NCBI GenBank assembly: GCA_027452205.1
Contig: DAIDGV010000028.1
Location: 1 to 34,582 of the forward strand
Direction of reading: 5' to 3'
DNA: 34,582 nt
Origin: a candidate division FCPU426 bacterium
GTDB lineage: Bacteria > Oederibacteriota > Muellerivitia > Muellerivitales > Muellerivitaceae
Shown: positions 1-8,090 of the stretch, piece after piece
Numbering within the stretch: the stretch's first letter is position 1
Layout: each line of letters starts with the position of its first letter
Notes under the pieces: model-generated
Told to the model about the DNA's origin: nothing
Databases searched by the model: none
What the model saw: the letters and a program-made list of their open reading frames with translations, nothing else
Position numbers and translations under genes: made by a program

Positions 1-1
1 G

Positions 2-2484
2 GCCACGAACAGCGCCACCAATACGAACACGGATACGGCGACCAACACCTCGACCGATACGGCTACGAACACCGCCACGAACACCGCAACTAATAGCGCG
101 ACTGATACGGATACCAACACGGCAACAGATACGGCGACGGATACGGCGACCAATACCGCCACAAATACGGCGACGAATAGCGCTACAAACACTTCGACCA
201 ATACGGCCACGAACAGCGCCACCAATACGAACACGGATACGGCGACCAACACCTCGACTGATACGGCGACCAACACCGCCACGAACACGGCGACCAATTC
301 AGCCACTAGCACCGATACGGATACCAGTACGGCGACCAATACGGCTACCAATACCGCGACCGACACCGCGACCGACACCGCGACCAACACGGCCACGAAT
401 AGCGCCACCAATACGAGCACGGATACGGCGACCAACACCTCGACCGATACAGCCACGAACACCGCCACCAACACGGCTACCAATTCGGCCACGAACACCG
501 ACACGAATACCGTGACCAATACTCAGACAAACACCTCGACGGATACAGCCACGAATACCGCCACGGATACGTTCACCAATACTTCGACCAATACGGCGAC
601 CAATTCCGCCACGGATACCGCGACCAATACGGCCACTAATACGTCGACGGATACATCGACCGACACCGCCACGAATACGGCTACCAATTCAGCCACGAAC
701 ACCAACACGAACACCGTGACCAATACGCAGACCAATACGCAGACCAATACCGCTACCAATACCGCCACGGATACGGCCACCAATACCTCGACCAATACGG
801 CCACGAACAGCGCTACGGATACCAATACGAATACGGCCACGAACAGCGCTACCGACACTTCGACCAATACGGCCACGAACACGGCTACCAATAGTGCCAC
901 CAATACTGCGACGAATACGGCGACCAATAGCGCCACCGACACCAATACGAATACAGTCACAAATACCGAAACAAACACCGCGACCAATACGGCGACCAAT
1001 ACGGCCACCAACAGCGCGACCAATACCGCGACCAATACGGCAACGAACTCAGCCACCAACACCTCGACCAATACTCCCAGCAGTACTTCCACCGATACTT
1101 CGACCGATACAGCGACGAACACGGCGACCAACTCGGCTACGGCCACTTCGACCAATACAGCCACCAATTCGCCCACGGCTACTTCAACCAACACGGCCAC
1201 CAATACGGCTACTAACAGCGCGACCAATACGGCGACCAATACGGCGACCAACTCAGCAACGGCCACTTCGACCAATACGCCTAGCAGCACTTCCACCAAT
1301 ACTTCGACCGATACAGCCACGAATACGGCCACCAACAGCGCCACTGATACTTCAACCAATACAGCTACCAATTCGCCCACCGCCACTTCGACCAATACCG
1401 CGACTAACACACCTACCAATAGCCCGACGAGCACTTCGACCAATACGGCTACCAACAGCGCCACCAACACGGCGACCCATACGGCTACCAACTCGGCCAC
1501 TGCTACTTCGACCGCTACACCTTCCAGTACTGCCACGAACACGGCAACCCATACCGCCACGAATACGGCAACGAATTCGGAAACCAACACAGCCACACAT
1601 ACCTCCACCAACACGCATACTTCGACTTCGACCAATACCACGACAAACACCGTGACTCATACGGCGACACGTACTTCGACCAATACTCCTACGAATACAA
1701 AGACCTCGACCAGCACCCAGACCCCGACCAATACTGGAACCAATTCGGCCACGGCCAGCAGCACGAATACGCCAACCAATACGAAGACACAGACCAATAC
1801 GCCTACCCCGTCCAGCACAGCCACTAGTACTGCCACCAATAGCGCGACCAACTCCGCCACTAATTCAGCCACGGCGAGCAGCACGAATACGCCGACTAAT
1901 ACTAAGACGCAGACCAATACTCCTACTCCGTCCAGTACGGCCACTAGTACTCCTACCAATAGTGCGACCAATTCCGCCACTAACTCAGCCACGGCGAGCA
2001 GCACGAATACACCGACCAACACCAAGACCGCGACCAGCACTCAAACAGCGACCAATACAACCACCAATAGCGCGACCCGTACCAGCACGGCCACTCCGAC
2101 CAATACGAATACCCAGACCAATACCAACACGCCTATCAACACTAAGACCTCGACCAATACAGCTACCAGCACGGCCACGGTGGCCTCGACCAACACGTTC
2201 ACCAGTACAGCTACGTCGACCGTCACTCATACGGTCACCAGCTCGGCGACGGCCAGGGCTACCAGCACCTCGACCAGCACAGGATTGAGTACGGCCACCA
2301 TGACCGCCACCTCAAGCGCGACGCGGACAGCCACCGATACGGCCACGAATACCGTGACCAAGACGGCCACGAATACCGCTACGACCACGGCGACCCAGAC
2401 CAATACCAACACCCTGGCGATCCCGAATACCCAGACCAGTACGGCTACGGCCACCGAAACCAGTTCGCCGGTGAACACTTGGAC
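2..2484 (+). repeat. Degenerate 12-nt (4-residue) tandem array encoding Thr-x repeats
   Basis: The basic unit is four codons, (Asn/Asp)-(Thr/Ser)-(Ala/Ser/other)-Thr, with occasional two-codon slips that shift the phase by 6 nt. Synonymous Thr, Asn and Ala codons are freely mixed, so the DNA is much less repetitive than the protein. Larger copies are also present: bases 1-55 recur almost exactly at 205-259 (204 nt away, 17 units) and again, with a few changes, from 391. Towards the end the array becomes more varied, with Pro, Lys, Gln, Val, Arg and His replacing some Ala/Asn positions. Confidence 0.95.
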
Positions 2485-2797
2485 GCCGACACCGACGCCG
2501 GGCACCGAAGTATTCCAGATCTGCAAGAACGTCTTCAATATGACGGTGGATACCAGCGTCTGTATCACGGTGGGTAGCAACCAATACCCAGGTATGTTGG
2601 AATTGAAAATCTACAACTCGGCGGGGGAACACATCCGTACGCTTATCGAACAACCAGTATCGGGACCTTTCCCGGTCACCACTTATAACTGGGATGGAAA
2701 GAACAAATACGGTCAACCTGTGGCGAGTGGTGTTTATATCGTGTACTTGATCAAGCCTTATGGCCGACTTTTGGCTAGGTTAGTGGTTGTTCACTAA
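2..2797 (+). CDS. Thr-rich repeat surface protein with C-terminal FlgD-Ig-like domain (5' end outside window)
   Basis: The reading frame is already open at base 2 and runs 931 codons to a TAA, so the true start lies upstream; internal GTG codons such as the one at 512 are not credible starts. About 830 residues are a Thr-dominated array in which Thr or Ser occupies nearly every second position and the others are mostly Asn, Asp, Ala or Ser. The last ~100 residues are ordinary globular sequence with YNSAGEHIRTL, a Y-x-W-D-G-K-N-K-Y-G turn and ASGVYIVY, which resembles the FlgD Ig-like fold found at the C-termini of many secreted bacterial proteins. Nearly the same domain ends the next gene. 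I infer an exported stalk-like protein, probably O-glycosylated or extended, with the end domain serving in anchoring or sorting. The N-terminal head is unknown because it is not in the window. There is no enzymatic motif in the visible part. Confidence 0.85.
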   Translation, partial: ATNSATNTNTDTATNTSTDTATNTATNTATNSATDTDTNTATDTATDTATNTATNTATNSATNTSTNTATNSATNTNTDTATNTSTDTATNTATNTATNSATSTDTDTSTATNTATNTATDTATDTATNTATNSATNTSTDTATNTSTDTATNTATNTATNSATNTDTNTVTNTQTNTSTDTATNTATDTFTNTSTNTATNSATDTATNTATNTSTDTSTDTATNTATNSATNTNTNTVTNTQTNTQTNTATNTATDTATNTSTNTATNSATDTNTNTATNSATDTSTNTATNTATNSATNTATNTATNSATDTNTNTVTNTETNTATNTATNTATNSATNTATNTATNSATNTSTNTPSSTSTDTSTDTATNTATNSATATSTNTATNSPTATSTNTATNTATNSATNTATNTATNSATATSTNTPSSTSTNTSTDTATNTATNSATDTSTNTATNSPTATSTNTATNTPTNSPTSTSTNTATNSATNTATHTATNSATATSTATPSSTATNTATHTATNTATNSETNTATHTSTNTHTSTSTNTTTNTVTHTATRTSTNTPTNTKTSTSTQTPTNTGTNSATASSTNTPTNTKTQTNTPTPSSTATSTATNSATNSATNSATASSTNTPTNTKTQTNTPTPSSTATSTPTNSATNSATNSATASSTNTPTNTKTATSTQTATNTTTNSATRTSTATPTNTNTQTNTNTPINTKTSTNTATSTATVASTNTFTSTATSTVTHTVTSSATARATSTSTSTGLSTATMTATSSATRTATDTATNTVTKTATNTATTTATQTNTNTLAIPNTQTSTATATETSSPVNTWTPTPTPGTEVFQICKNVFNMTVDTSVCITVGSNQYPGMLELKIYNSAGEHIRTLIEQPVSGPFPVTTYNWDGKNKYGQPVASGVYIVYLIKPYGRLLARLVVVH
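1754..2035 (+). repeat. 120-nt (40-residue) higher-order repeat, two full copies and part of a third
   Basis: Copies begin at 1754, 1874 and 1994, exactly 120 nt apart. Each starts with codons for A-S-S-T-N-T-P-T-N-T-K-T and continues through a T-P-T-P-S-S-T segment to three N-S-A-T units. The first two copies differ mostly at third codon positions (one Ala/Pro exchange), and the third diverges after about 14 codons. Confidence 0.9.
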
Positions 2798-2834
2798 TAC
2801 ATTTAAGGGAATAGACGTTATTAGTGGCTTAAAA

Positions 2835-2846
2835 GCAAACGTTTGC
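2835..2846. promoter_or_regulatory. Perfect 12-bp palindrome, candidate LacI/GalR-family operator
   Basis: GCAAACGTTTGC is a perfect palindrome with a central CG. It matches the core form of LacI/GalR-family operators such as PurR boxes. It lies 38 nt after the first stalk-protein gene and 221 nt before the start of the second. No regulator gene is visible in the window, so the assignment rests on the site alone. Confidence 0.4.
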
Positions 2847-2975
2847 AATTTTAGGGGAAAGGTTTGTTGAATCGTTACATTTAAATGACGACTTATTGAT
2901 ATTAAAAACTGACCAAATCTAGTTTACTTATCCTTGAGGTTAAGCGTTTACAACCATCCTCTACCCACACCGCTA

Positions 2976-2985
2976 AAAACGTTTT
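2976..2985. promoter_or_regulatory. Second AACGTT-core palindrome upstream of the stalk-protein gene
   Basis: AAAACGTTTT is a perfect 10-bp palindrome whose central eight bases are the same as those in the palindrome at 2835-2846. It lies 82 nt before the start codon of the next gene. It is AT-rich and could occur by chance in this region. Confidence 0.25.
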
Positions 2986-3067
2986 AAACATAAAAGCCCT
3001 TTCGCGACTCAGCATGTGTTGACGCACTTTTGGGATCAAAAGGGGATGGAATAAGGACAGGCTCAAA

Positions 3068-6000
3068 ATGTTTTTTTTGCCGAAACAAAAAAAACGAATT
3101 CATAAACCATGGCTTAGCCTCTGCGTGGCTTTTTTCATATATATAGCGATGCCGTCAAAGTCTTGGTCCGACTTTGATATGACCTTTGTGATCCCTCAAG
3201 CCAATTGGGGTGGACCGCCCATTACGATCACGAACCGCCAACCCGCCCAAGGGACCGCAAACTATCTTTGGAATGATGATGTTTTTGATGTGGTGGCAGT
3301 GGGATTCAATACGACTTCGACCACAACGTCGCCTGCCACATTTGATACTCTTTCAACCGATATGTATGGAGGGAAGCAATATCGTTTCCCAATTCTCTAT
3401 GCAACGATCAATATCAATCCGGGAGCTACCGGTAACACGAGCGCTGGCGGGGTCAACTCCAGTTTGACCGGTAATCTCGCATACCCACAATTCCCACACA
3501 TTGTAGTCCGTGAAAAACCCGCATGGGGGCCGCTGTATCCGGATACTACTACCTACGCACCACCGGTAAATGCAACGGATATTAATGCCGCTACCGGGGC
3601 TTTGAGCAATGCCGATTATTATAATCCTGCCGCTTGGGTCGCGCATGATGATGCTCCCTTAACGGTTGTTACGACAGGCGCCACGGCCCAGCATCCAACG
3701 CAGCTTTGGATAGGTATGCCCATCATGCCCAAGAACACAATGGTCAACGATAGCGCCTGTAATTGTAATGATTATCCCGGGGTTATGGCCATGCAGGTAA
3801 CTAATGCTTTAGGCATTCAATTCATGCCGAATAACTTGACCGGTCTGAGCGGTCCCGCTTATACGCCTACGAATGGTGCCGTGGCTCCAGCGGGTTTAAT
3901 GTGGGTCATGTCAGCTGCTTGGGTGCAGGAATTCACTGGGTACAATATGCGTGTTCCCCTGGTTATAGGTTCACGTGAAACTGGAATGGGGCTTTTTTAT
4001 CAAGGCGATGCGGGACAGGGTTTCCCCGATGGCACCTATGCAGGATCGAATCAAGCTTCTGTTGGAACTTTTGGAGTTCCTTATCAATTTGTGGGTGGCG
4101 GTCCAGGCGCGGATGGGACGGATTCCATTACGGGCTTCCCTGATTATTGGACCCAAGCCAATGCGAATTTTGTTCCCTATGGAAACGCCGCAAACGCACC
4201 TGGTAATTATGGAATTATTACCCACACCATAGCTTTGATCTGTGACCTTTCCAGCCGTTACTACAATTATTTCGCTTCAGCCCGAAGCTTGAAGCTAAAC
4301 CAACTAGCAGCCTCTTCAAGAGATCCCTATTTGTTATTGAAAACGGTTGCCTATGGTTATAACCAAGGGCCTTATACCGGTAATATTTGGTTAATGGGTT
4401 GCGGAAATGCCCACCGGACAACAGCCATTAATTCAACCAATGTTGCGGTTTCCAATGGTATTACGGGTTTCTCCAGCTATGCCTCAACGGTTTCAGATCT
4501 GTCCCGCCGGATCGGTCGAGATACGACGGTTTATGACTGGGGTATCACCTGGGGCGACGTGCTTTCGTTCCTGAACGATCTTCGCACAAATAATTTCGCA
4601 AACGGTGTACCCTCCAACGCGGACTGGACATCAATGACAAATGAATTGCAAACCGCTTTCAATGCGATGGCGGGGAAATCCCCGAATGTCCTTTCCGACG
4701 GCACAATGGTCGGGCCCACTCGGATCAGCTTTCGTTACAATTGGCTTACGATGCTTCGGATCATGAAAAAATGGCTTCCGCAACCCCGGATGTATTTGGC
4801 AAAAGGGGAGGATATGAACGACCAGATCGGGAATTACGGCGGGTATGACTCGACTGCGACAGCTTTTACGTCTTCTACGGAAAGCTCACCCACTTTGTGC
4901 AGCGCTAATCATCTTGCGCCGGAGATCTATTGGACCAACCCCGCTTATGCCGCTCCTTGGCCCACCCAATCCTTCGCGCCGATCACGATCTGCAATACCT
5001 CGCCGATCCCACTGGCCGCGGACGTGAAATATTACAACGATGATAGTACGTCCTTGACCGTTCGCTGGGCTTTGTCGCCTGGGGATCCGACGGCGGGCGG
5101 TTACTCCATTTGGCATGATGCCTTTAAGACAGGCGGGATCATAGGGGATATAGCGACCCAACTTACCGATTGGAGCAATTTGGCTGCTGGTGGAGCGGGA
5201 GCGGTAGCGGGTTCCACGCATTACACTGGTTCGGTGCCTGTGGCGGGCATTACAGGATTGCGTCGCATTTATATGGATGCCGATGACGGTGATGGGTTCA
5301 GGACCATTAGTTGGGTGGATGTTTATTTGAAGTCTTGCGTAGTCTCGACCAATACGATGACCGCTACTAATACGAACACCCAGACCCAGACAGCCACCAA
5401 TACACCCACGATGACCCAGACTAACACAAACAGCCCCACGCCCAGCCCGACCAATAGTAGTACCAACACATCGACGGTCACCAATACTGTAACATCTTCG
5501 CCGACCGCCACGTCGACCGATAGCCCCACATCAACACCAACGTCGACCAATACAGTCCCTTCGACAAGCACCATGACCCCCACGAATAGCCCGACTGCGA
5601 CCCAAAGTTCCACGTCGACGGCCACGGCGGTCAATAGCTTTACCGCTACCTTGACCTCCACGGTTTCACAAACCGGAACGTCAACGGAAACGGTTACGAT
5701 GACCCCGACACCTTTGGCCAATACTGCTACCAATACCGTTACTACAACTGATACGGCGACCGCCCAATCGACCAGTACCTTTACGGCTACGGTCCAATCC
5801 ACCAATACCCAGACTCTGACCGAAACCGAAACGAATACAGCCACGGCGACCGACAGCTCGACACCTTTGGCGGATACGGCGACCTCAACCGCCACCTCGT
5901 CAGGTACGGCCACCTCTCAAGCGACCAATACTTCCACGCTATCAGCGACAGGGACCGGGACATTTACGCCCACAATGACCTCAACGGCTACCTTACAATC

Positions 6001-6394
6001 CACGGCTACTTCGACTTTGACCGCTACGGCGACCCGTAGATCAACCTCGACCATGACAGCTACCTCGACAGTGCCCTTTACCTTTACGCCGACCTATACC
6101 CCGGTGCCGGATAATTTCTTCATCTCAAAGAACGTGTTCACGCAGGATGGGGGCGTCGAGATCAATGTGGGGATCGATCGGGTTCCAGGTTATTACGATC
6201 TTTCCATCTATAATTCAGCGGGCGAACACATACAAACGTTGGACCATAAATATTTGACCCAGCCTTTTGCCCAAACCTATACATGGAACGGAAAGAACAA
6301 GTATGGGGCTCAGTGCGCGGCCGGGATCTATGTGATCTACGCCACTTATCCTTTTAAACGGCTCTTGGGCCGGGTAGTCTTGTTACACCGCTGA
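3068..6394 (+). CDS. Secreted protein: possible lysozyme-like head, Thr-rich stalk, FlgD-Ig-like C-terminus
   Basis: The product is 1108 residues. ATG at 3068 follows AAGGA by 10 nt. Residues 1-34 form a signal peptide: a basic start, a hydrophobic core around LCVAFFIYIAM, and a likely cut near SKSWS. Residues ~35-755 show no family I can name with certainty. Two motifs recall lysozyme/transglycosylase folds: SRETGMG with Glu304 in the position of the catalytic acid of goose-type lysozymes, and AYGYNQGP at 428-435, like the AYNAGP motif of Slt enzymes. Their 125-residue separation is longer than usual, so this is only suggestive. Residues ~758-1010 are a Thr/Ser/Pro/Ala stalk. Residues ~1015-1108 repeat the end domain of the upstream gene (YNSAGEHIQTL, W-N-G-K-N-K-Y-G, AGIYVIY, and a closing LLGRVVLLHR). 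I infer an exported, surface-held protein, perhaps acting on peptidoglycan or another polymer. Confidence 0.85.
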   Translation: MFFLPKQKKRIHKPWLSLCVAFFIYIAMPSKSWSDFDMTFVIPQANWGGPPITITNRQPAQGTANYLWNDDVFDVVAVGFNTTSTTTSPATFDTLSTDMYGGKQYRFPILYATININPGATGNTSAGGVNSSLTGNLAYPQFPHIVVREKPAWGPLYPDTTTYAPPVNATDINAATGALSNADYYNPAAWVAHDDAPLTVVTTGATAQHPTQLWIGMPIMPKNTMVNDSACNCNDYPGVMAMQVTNALGIQFMPNNLTGLSGPAYTPTNGAVAPAGLMWVMSAAWVQEFTGYNMRVPLVIGSRETGMGLFYQGDAGQGFPDGTYAGSNQASVGTFGVPYQFVGGGPGADGTDSITGFPDYWTQANANFVPYGNAANAPGNYGIITHTIALICDLSSRYYNYFASARSLKLNQLAASSRDPYLLLKTVAYGYNQGPYTGNIWLMGCGNAHRTTAINSTNVAVSNGITGFSSYASTVSDLSRRIGRDTTVYDWGITWGDVLSFLNDLRTNNFANGVPSNADWTSMTNELQTAFNAMAGKSPNVLSDGTMVGPTRISFRYNWLTMLRIMKKWLPQPRMYLAKGEDMNDQIGNYGGYDSTATAFTSSTESSPTLCSANHLAPEIYWTNPAYAAPWPTQSFAPITICNTSPIPLAADVKYYNDDSTSLTVRWALSPGDPTAGGYSIWHDAFKTGGIIGDIATQLTDWSNLAAGGAGAVAGSTHYTGSVPVAGITGLRRIYMDADDGDGFRTISWVDVYLKSCVVSTNTMTATNTNTQTQTATNTPTMTQTNTNSPTPSPTNSSTNTSTVTNTVTSSPTATSTDSPTSTPTSTNTVPSTSTMTPTNSPTATQSSTSTATAVNSFTATLTSTVSQTGTSTETVTMTPTPLANTATNTVTTTDTATAQSTSTFTATVQSTNTQTLTETETNTATATDSSTPLADTATSTATSSGTATSQATNTSTLSATGTGTFTPTMTSTATLQSTATSTLTATATRRSTSTMTATSTVPFTFTPTYTPVPDNFFISKNVFTQDGGVEINVGIDRVPGYYDLSIYNSAGEHIQTLDHKYLTQPFAQTYTWNGKNKYGAQCAAGIYVIYATYPFKRLLGRVVLLHR
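5341..6105 (+). repeat. Thr-rich stalk-coding array
   Basis: This stretch codes for an alternating Thr-x array like that of the upstream gene but shorter (about 255 residues), richer in Ser, Pro, Val and Gln, and with less exact internal repetition. Local duplications are visible, such as two copies of a T-P-L-A-(N/D)-T-A-T segment. Confidence 0.85.
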
Positions 6395-6420
6395 CCCTTT
6401 GAAAAGCTACTGAAAATAAA

Positions 6421-6453
6421 AAAAGCCCCGGGCCTTTTGGTCCGAGGCTTTTT
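6421..6453. terminator. Bidirectional intrinsic terminator between convergent genes
   Basis: AAAAGCC at 6421-6427 pairs with GGCTTTT, the stem continues inward through a GC-rich part, and the loop is near TTTT. The structure has an A-run on the left and a T-run on the right, so it can stop transcripts from both sides. It lies between the convergent ends of the stalk-protein gene and the aldolase gene. Confidence 0.8.
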
Positions 6454-6473
6454 GCTTTTAGATCGCTTTTGGA

Positions 6474-7544
6474 TTAAGCGATGGTCACATCTTTGTTCAA
6501 ATACACGTCTTGAATGGTATGCAGTAGCTTGGCACCTTCGTCCATGGGGCGTTGGAACGCCTTACGGCCAGAAATAAGACCCATGCCACCCGCTCGCTTG
6601 TTGATGACGGCGGTTTTCACGGCTTCGGCGAAGTCGTTGTCGCCCGAAGCGCCACCCGAATTGATGAGCCCCGCGCGGCCCATGTAGCAGTTGGCCACTT
6701 GGTAGCGGGTGTACTCGATCGGGTGATCCGGGATCAGGGTGTCATACATGCGCTTGTCGAACTTGCCATAGTTGGATTCTTGGTTCAAGAACTGGAATCC
6801 ACCGTTATTTTCCGGCAACTTTTGCTTGATGATGTCGGCTTCAATGGTGACACCCAAGTGGTTGGCTTGGCCAGTTAGGTCAGCGGCCAAGTGGAAGTCT
6901 TTATCCTTGGTCTTGAAGGCCTTGTTGCGCAAATAGCACCAGAGAACAGTGAACATGCCGTATTCATGGGCTTGTTGGAAGGCCCGGGTGGTTTCTTCAA
7001 TTTCACGTTGGGAAGAGTCGTTGCCGAAATAGATGGTCGCGCCGATACCCGCCGCGCCCATCTCATAGGCTTGCTTAACGGAACCGAAATAGAATTCCGA
7101 AGCCTTGTTAGGGTAGGTCATCAATTCATTGTGATTGAGTTTCACGATGAAGGGGATCTTGTGGGCGTATTTGCGGGAAACGATGCCCAAGACACCCAGG
7201 GTGGAAGCCACCGAGTTACAACCGCCTTCAATGGCCAGCTTCACGATGTTCTCGGCGTCGAAATAGATGGGGTTCTTGGCGAAAGAGGCTCCCGCGGAGT
7301 GCTCGATGCCTTGGTCGACCGGCAAGATGGAAACATAGCCGGTGTTCGCCAGACGGCCAGTGGAGTGCAGCCATTGCAGGTTGCCCAAAACGCGGTTATT
7401 GCGGTCCGAAAGGGAGAAAATGCGATCCACGGAGTCATGGCCCGGCAAATGCAGGGATTCTTTGGAGATGCCCTTGGCCTTGTAGTTCAACAAATCCTTA
7501 GCTTCGCTGCCCAGGTGTTTTTCGATTTCCGCAATATTCATCAT
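6474..7544 (-). CDS. fbaB: Fructose-bisphosphate aldolase, class I (FbaB/DhnA type)
   Basis: The enzyme cleaves fructose 1,6-bisphosphate to dihydroxyacetone phosphate and glyceraldehyde 3-phosphate through a Schiff-base lysine, in the cytosol. The 356 residues match the length of E. coli FbaB (350) and share long conserved blocks: [10 protein letters not shown] at ~74-83, [15 protein letters not shown] at 235-249 with Lys240 as the likely Schiff-base residue, [18 protein letters not shown], and [19 protein letters not shown] near the end. The gene opens with two ATG codons in a row; GAGGA lies 6 nt before the first. It is the downstream member of a minus-strand pair with the Spx/ArsC-family gene, separated by 138 nt. 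The nearby PPi-phosphofructokinase makes its substrate. An A5CGT5 palindrome lies in its leader. Confidence 0.95.
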   Translation of the reverse strand: MMNIAEIEKHLGSEAKDLLNYKAKGISKESLHLPGHDSVDRIFSLSDRNNRVLGNLQWLHSTGRLANTGYVSILPVDQGIEHSAGASFAKNPIYFDAENIVKLAIEGGCNSVASTLGVLGIVSRKYAHKIPFIVKLNHNELMTYPNKASEFYFGSVKQAYEMGAAGIGATIYFGNDSSQREIEETTRAFQQAHEYGMFTVLWCYLRNKAFKTKDKDFHLAADLTGQANHLGVTIEADIIKQKLPENNGGFQFLNQESNYGKFDKRMYDTLIPDHPIEYTRYQVANCYMGRAGLINSGGASGDNDFAEAVKTAVINKRAGGMGLISGRKAFQRPMDEGAKLLHTIQDVYLNKDVTIA

Positions 7545-7571
7545 GAGTCATCCTCGCACCGTTTAGAGTAA

Positions 7572-7583
7572 AAAAACGTTTTT
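7572..7583. promoter_or_regulatory. AAAAACGTTTTT palindrome in the fbaB leader
   Basis: This perfect 12-bp palindrome with an AAACGTTT core lies 28 nt upstream of the aldolase start. It shares its central eight bases with the palindromes at 2835-2846 and 2976-2985. LacI-family regulators such as Cra act on glycolytic genes through cores of this kind, but no regulator is present here and the flanks are low-complexity A/T. Confidence 0.25.
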
Positions 7584-7682
7584 GGCCTGAAAGCTCAAAA
7601 ACAAGGCACTACTAATACAAAATATAAGGGGAATAAGCAAGCTTTCTGAAAGCGGCAAAAAGGTTTTGTCGTCAAAAAAATG

Positions 7683-8036
7683 CTATTTCCAAGTCTTCTT
7701 AAACTCTTCTTCTTTAAAACCGATCGTTGCGGTCGAGCTATCGAACACCAAAGGGCGTTTGATCAAGCGGCCATTCTTGGCCAAAAGGTCCAAGATCTGG
7801 TCTTCGGTCATGATCTTGACCTTATCCTTCATATTAAGGACCCGGTATTGCTCACCGCTCTTATTTAAAAGGTCGGCGATGGTCTTGCCGCTGGTTTTCA
7901 GCACTTTCTTCAGCTGGTCCTTACTGGGAGGGGTCAGGGTGATATCCACCGCATCCAGCTCGACCTTGTGGTTTTGCAGCCATTTTTGGGCGTTCCGGCA
8001 GGTGGAGCAGTTGGGATAATGGTAAAACTTTGGCAT
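7683..8036 (-). CDS. Spx/ArsC-family thioredoxin-fold protein
   Basis: The 117-residue product has the size and layout of the ArsC/Spx/YffB family. Near the N-terminus YHYPNCSTCRNAQKWL carries a C-x-x-C pair (Cys10, Cys13), as in Spx rather than the single-Cys arsenate reductases. The C-terminal half has the typical R-L-I-K-R-P-L-V-F segment. In this family the proteins are either redox-sensing RNA polymerase regulators or glutathione/thioredoxin-linked reductases; the sequence alone does not decide. The start has GAGG about 7 nt upstream and a TATAAT on the minus strand about 33 nt upstream (8069-8074). It is divergent from the PfkB-family kinase and lies upstream of fbaB on the same strand. 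Confidence 0.85.
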   Translation of the reverse strand: MPKFYHYPNCSTCRNAQKWLQNHKVELDAVDITLTPPSKDQLKKVLKTSGKTIADLLNKSGEQYRVLNMKDKVKIMTEDQILDLLAKNGRLIKRPLVFDSSTATIGFKEEEFKKTWK

Positions 8037-8068
8037 GAGGCACCTCGTCTGGAATAATGAGAGCCCGC

Positions 8069-8076
8069 ATTATAGT
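8069..8076. promoter_or_regulatory. Overlapping divergent -10 elements (TATAAT minus, TATAGT plus)
   Basis: The 8-bp block ATTATAGT reads TATAAT on the minus strand (8069-8074), towards the Spx/ArsC-family gene, and TATAGT on the plus strand (8071-8076), towards the PfkB-family kinase. The -35 regions are weak on both sides. The plus-strand transcript would begin only about 8 nt before the GTG start. Confidence 0.5.
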
Positions 8077-8090
8077 AAGAAAGGCCGTCC

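Larger units (their letters stand above)
2798..3067. other. AT-rich intergenic region between the two stalk-protein genes
   Basis: No coding frame or clear intrinsic terminator is visible in these 270 bases. They contain two short palindromes with an AACGTT core (annotated separately), a related AAGCGTTT at 2942-2949, and a weak promoter candidate (TTGATA at 2896-2901, then TAGTTT at 2920-2925, spacing 18). The Shine-Dalgarno of the next gene (AAGGA, 3053-3057) lies at its end. The absence of a terminator leaves open read-through from the first gene. Confidence 0.6.

Noticed and set aside
523-1650. A 375-codon minus-strand open frame across the Thr array (and similar ones at 1657-2040, 2041-2226, 2227-2580)
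   Set aside because: These are by-products of the repeat: the complement of Thr/Asn/Ala codons lacks stops and gives a monotonous Val/Ala/Leu string with no start signal. The plus-strand frame ends in a recognisable domain.
894-1655. A 253-codon plus-strand frame rich in Pro, Arg and Ile inside the array
   Set aside because: It is the +1 frame of the same repeat. Composition is purely repeat-derived and no ribosome site is seen.
1-2484. CRISPR-like repetition
   Set aside because: The unit is 12 nt, in frame, without spacers of constant length or a palindromic repeat, and it codes for a continuous protein.
2-2484. Ice-binding array, because T-x-T is the ice-binding motif of insect antifreeze proteins
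   Set aside because: Those proteins place T-x-T once per coil of a solenoid of 12 or more residues. Here T-x-T is continuous with no turn residues or Cys, which fits an extended stalk better.
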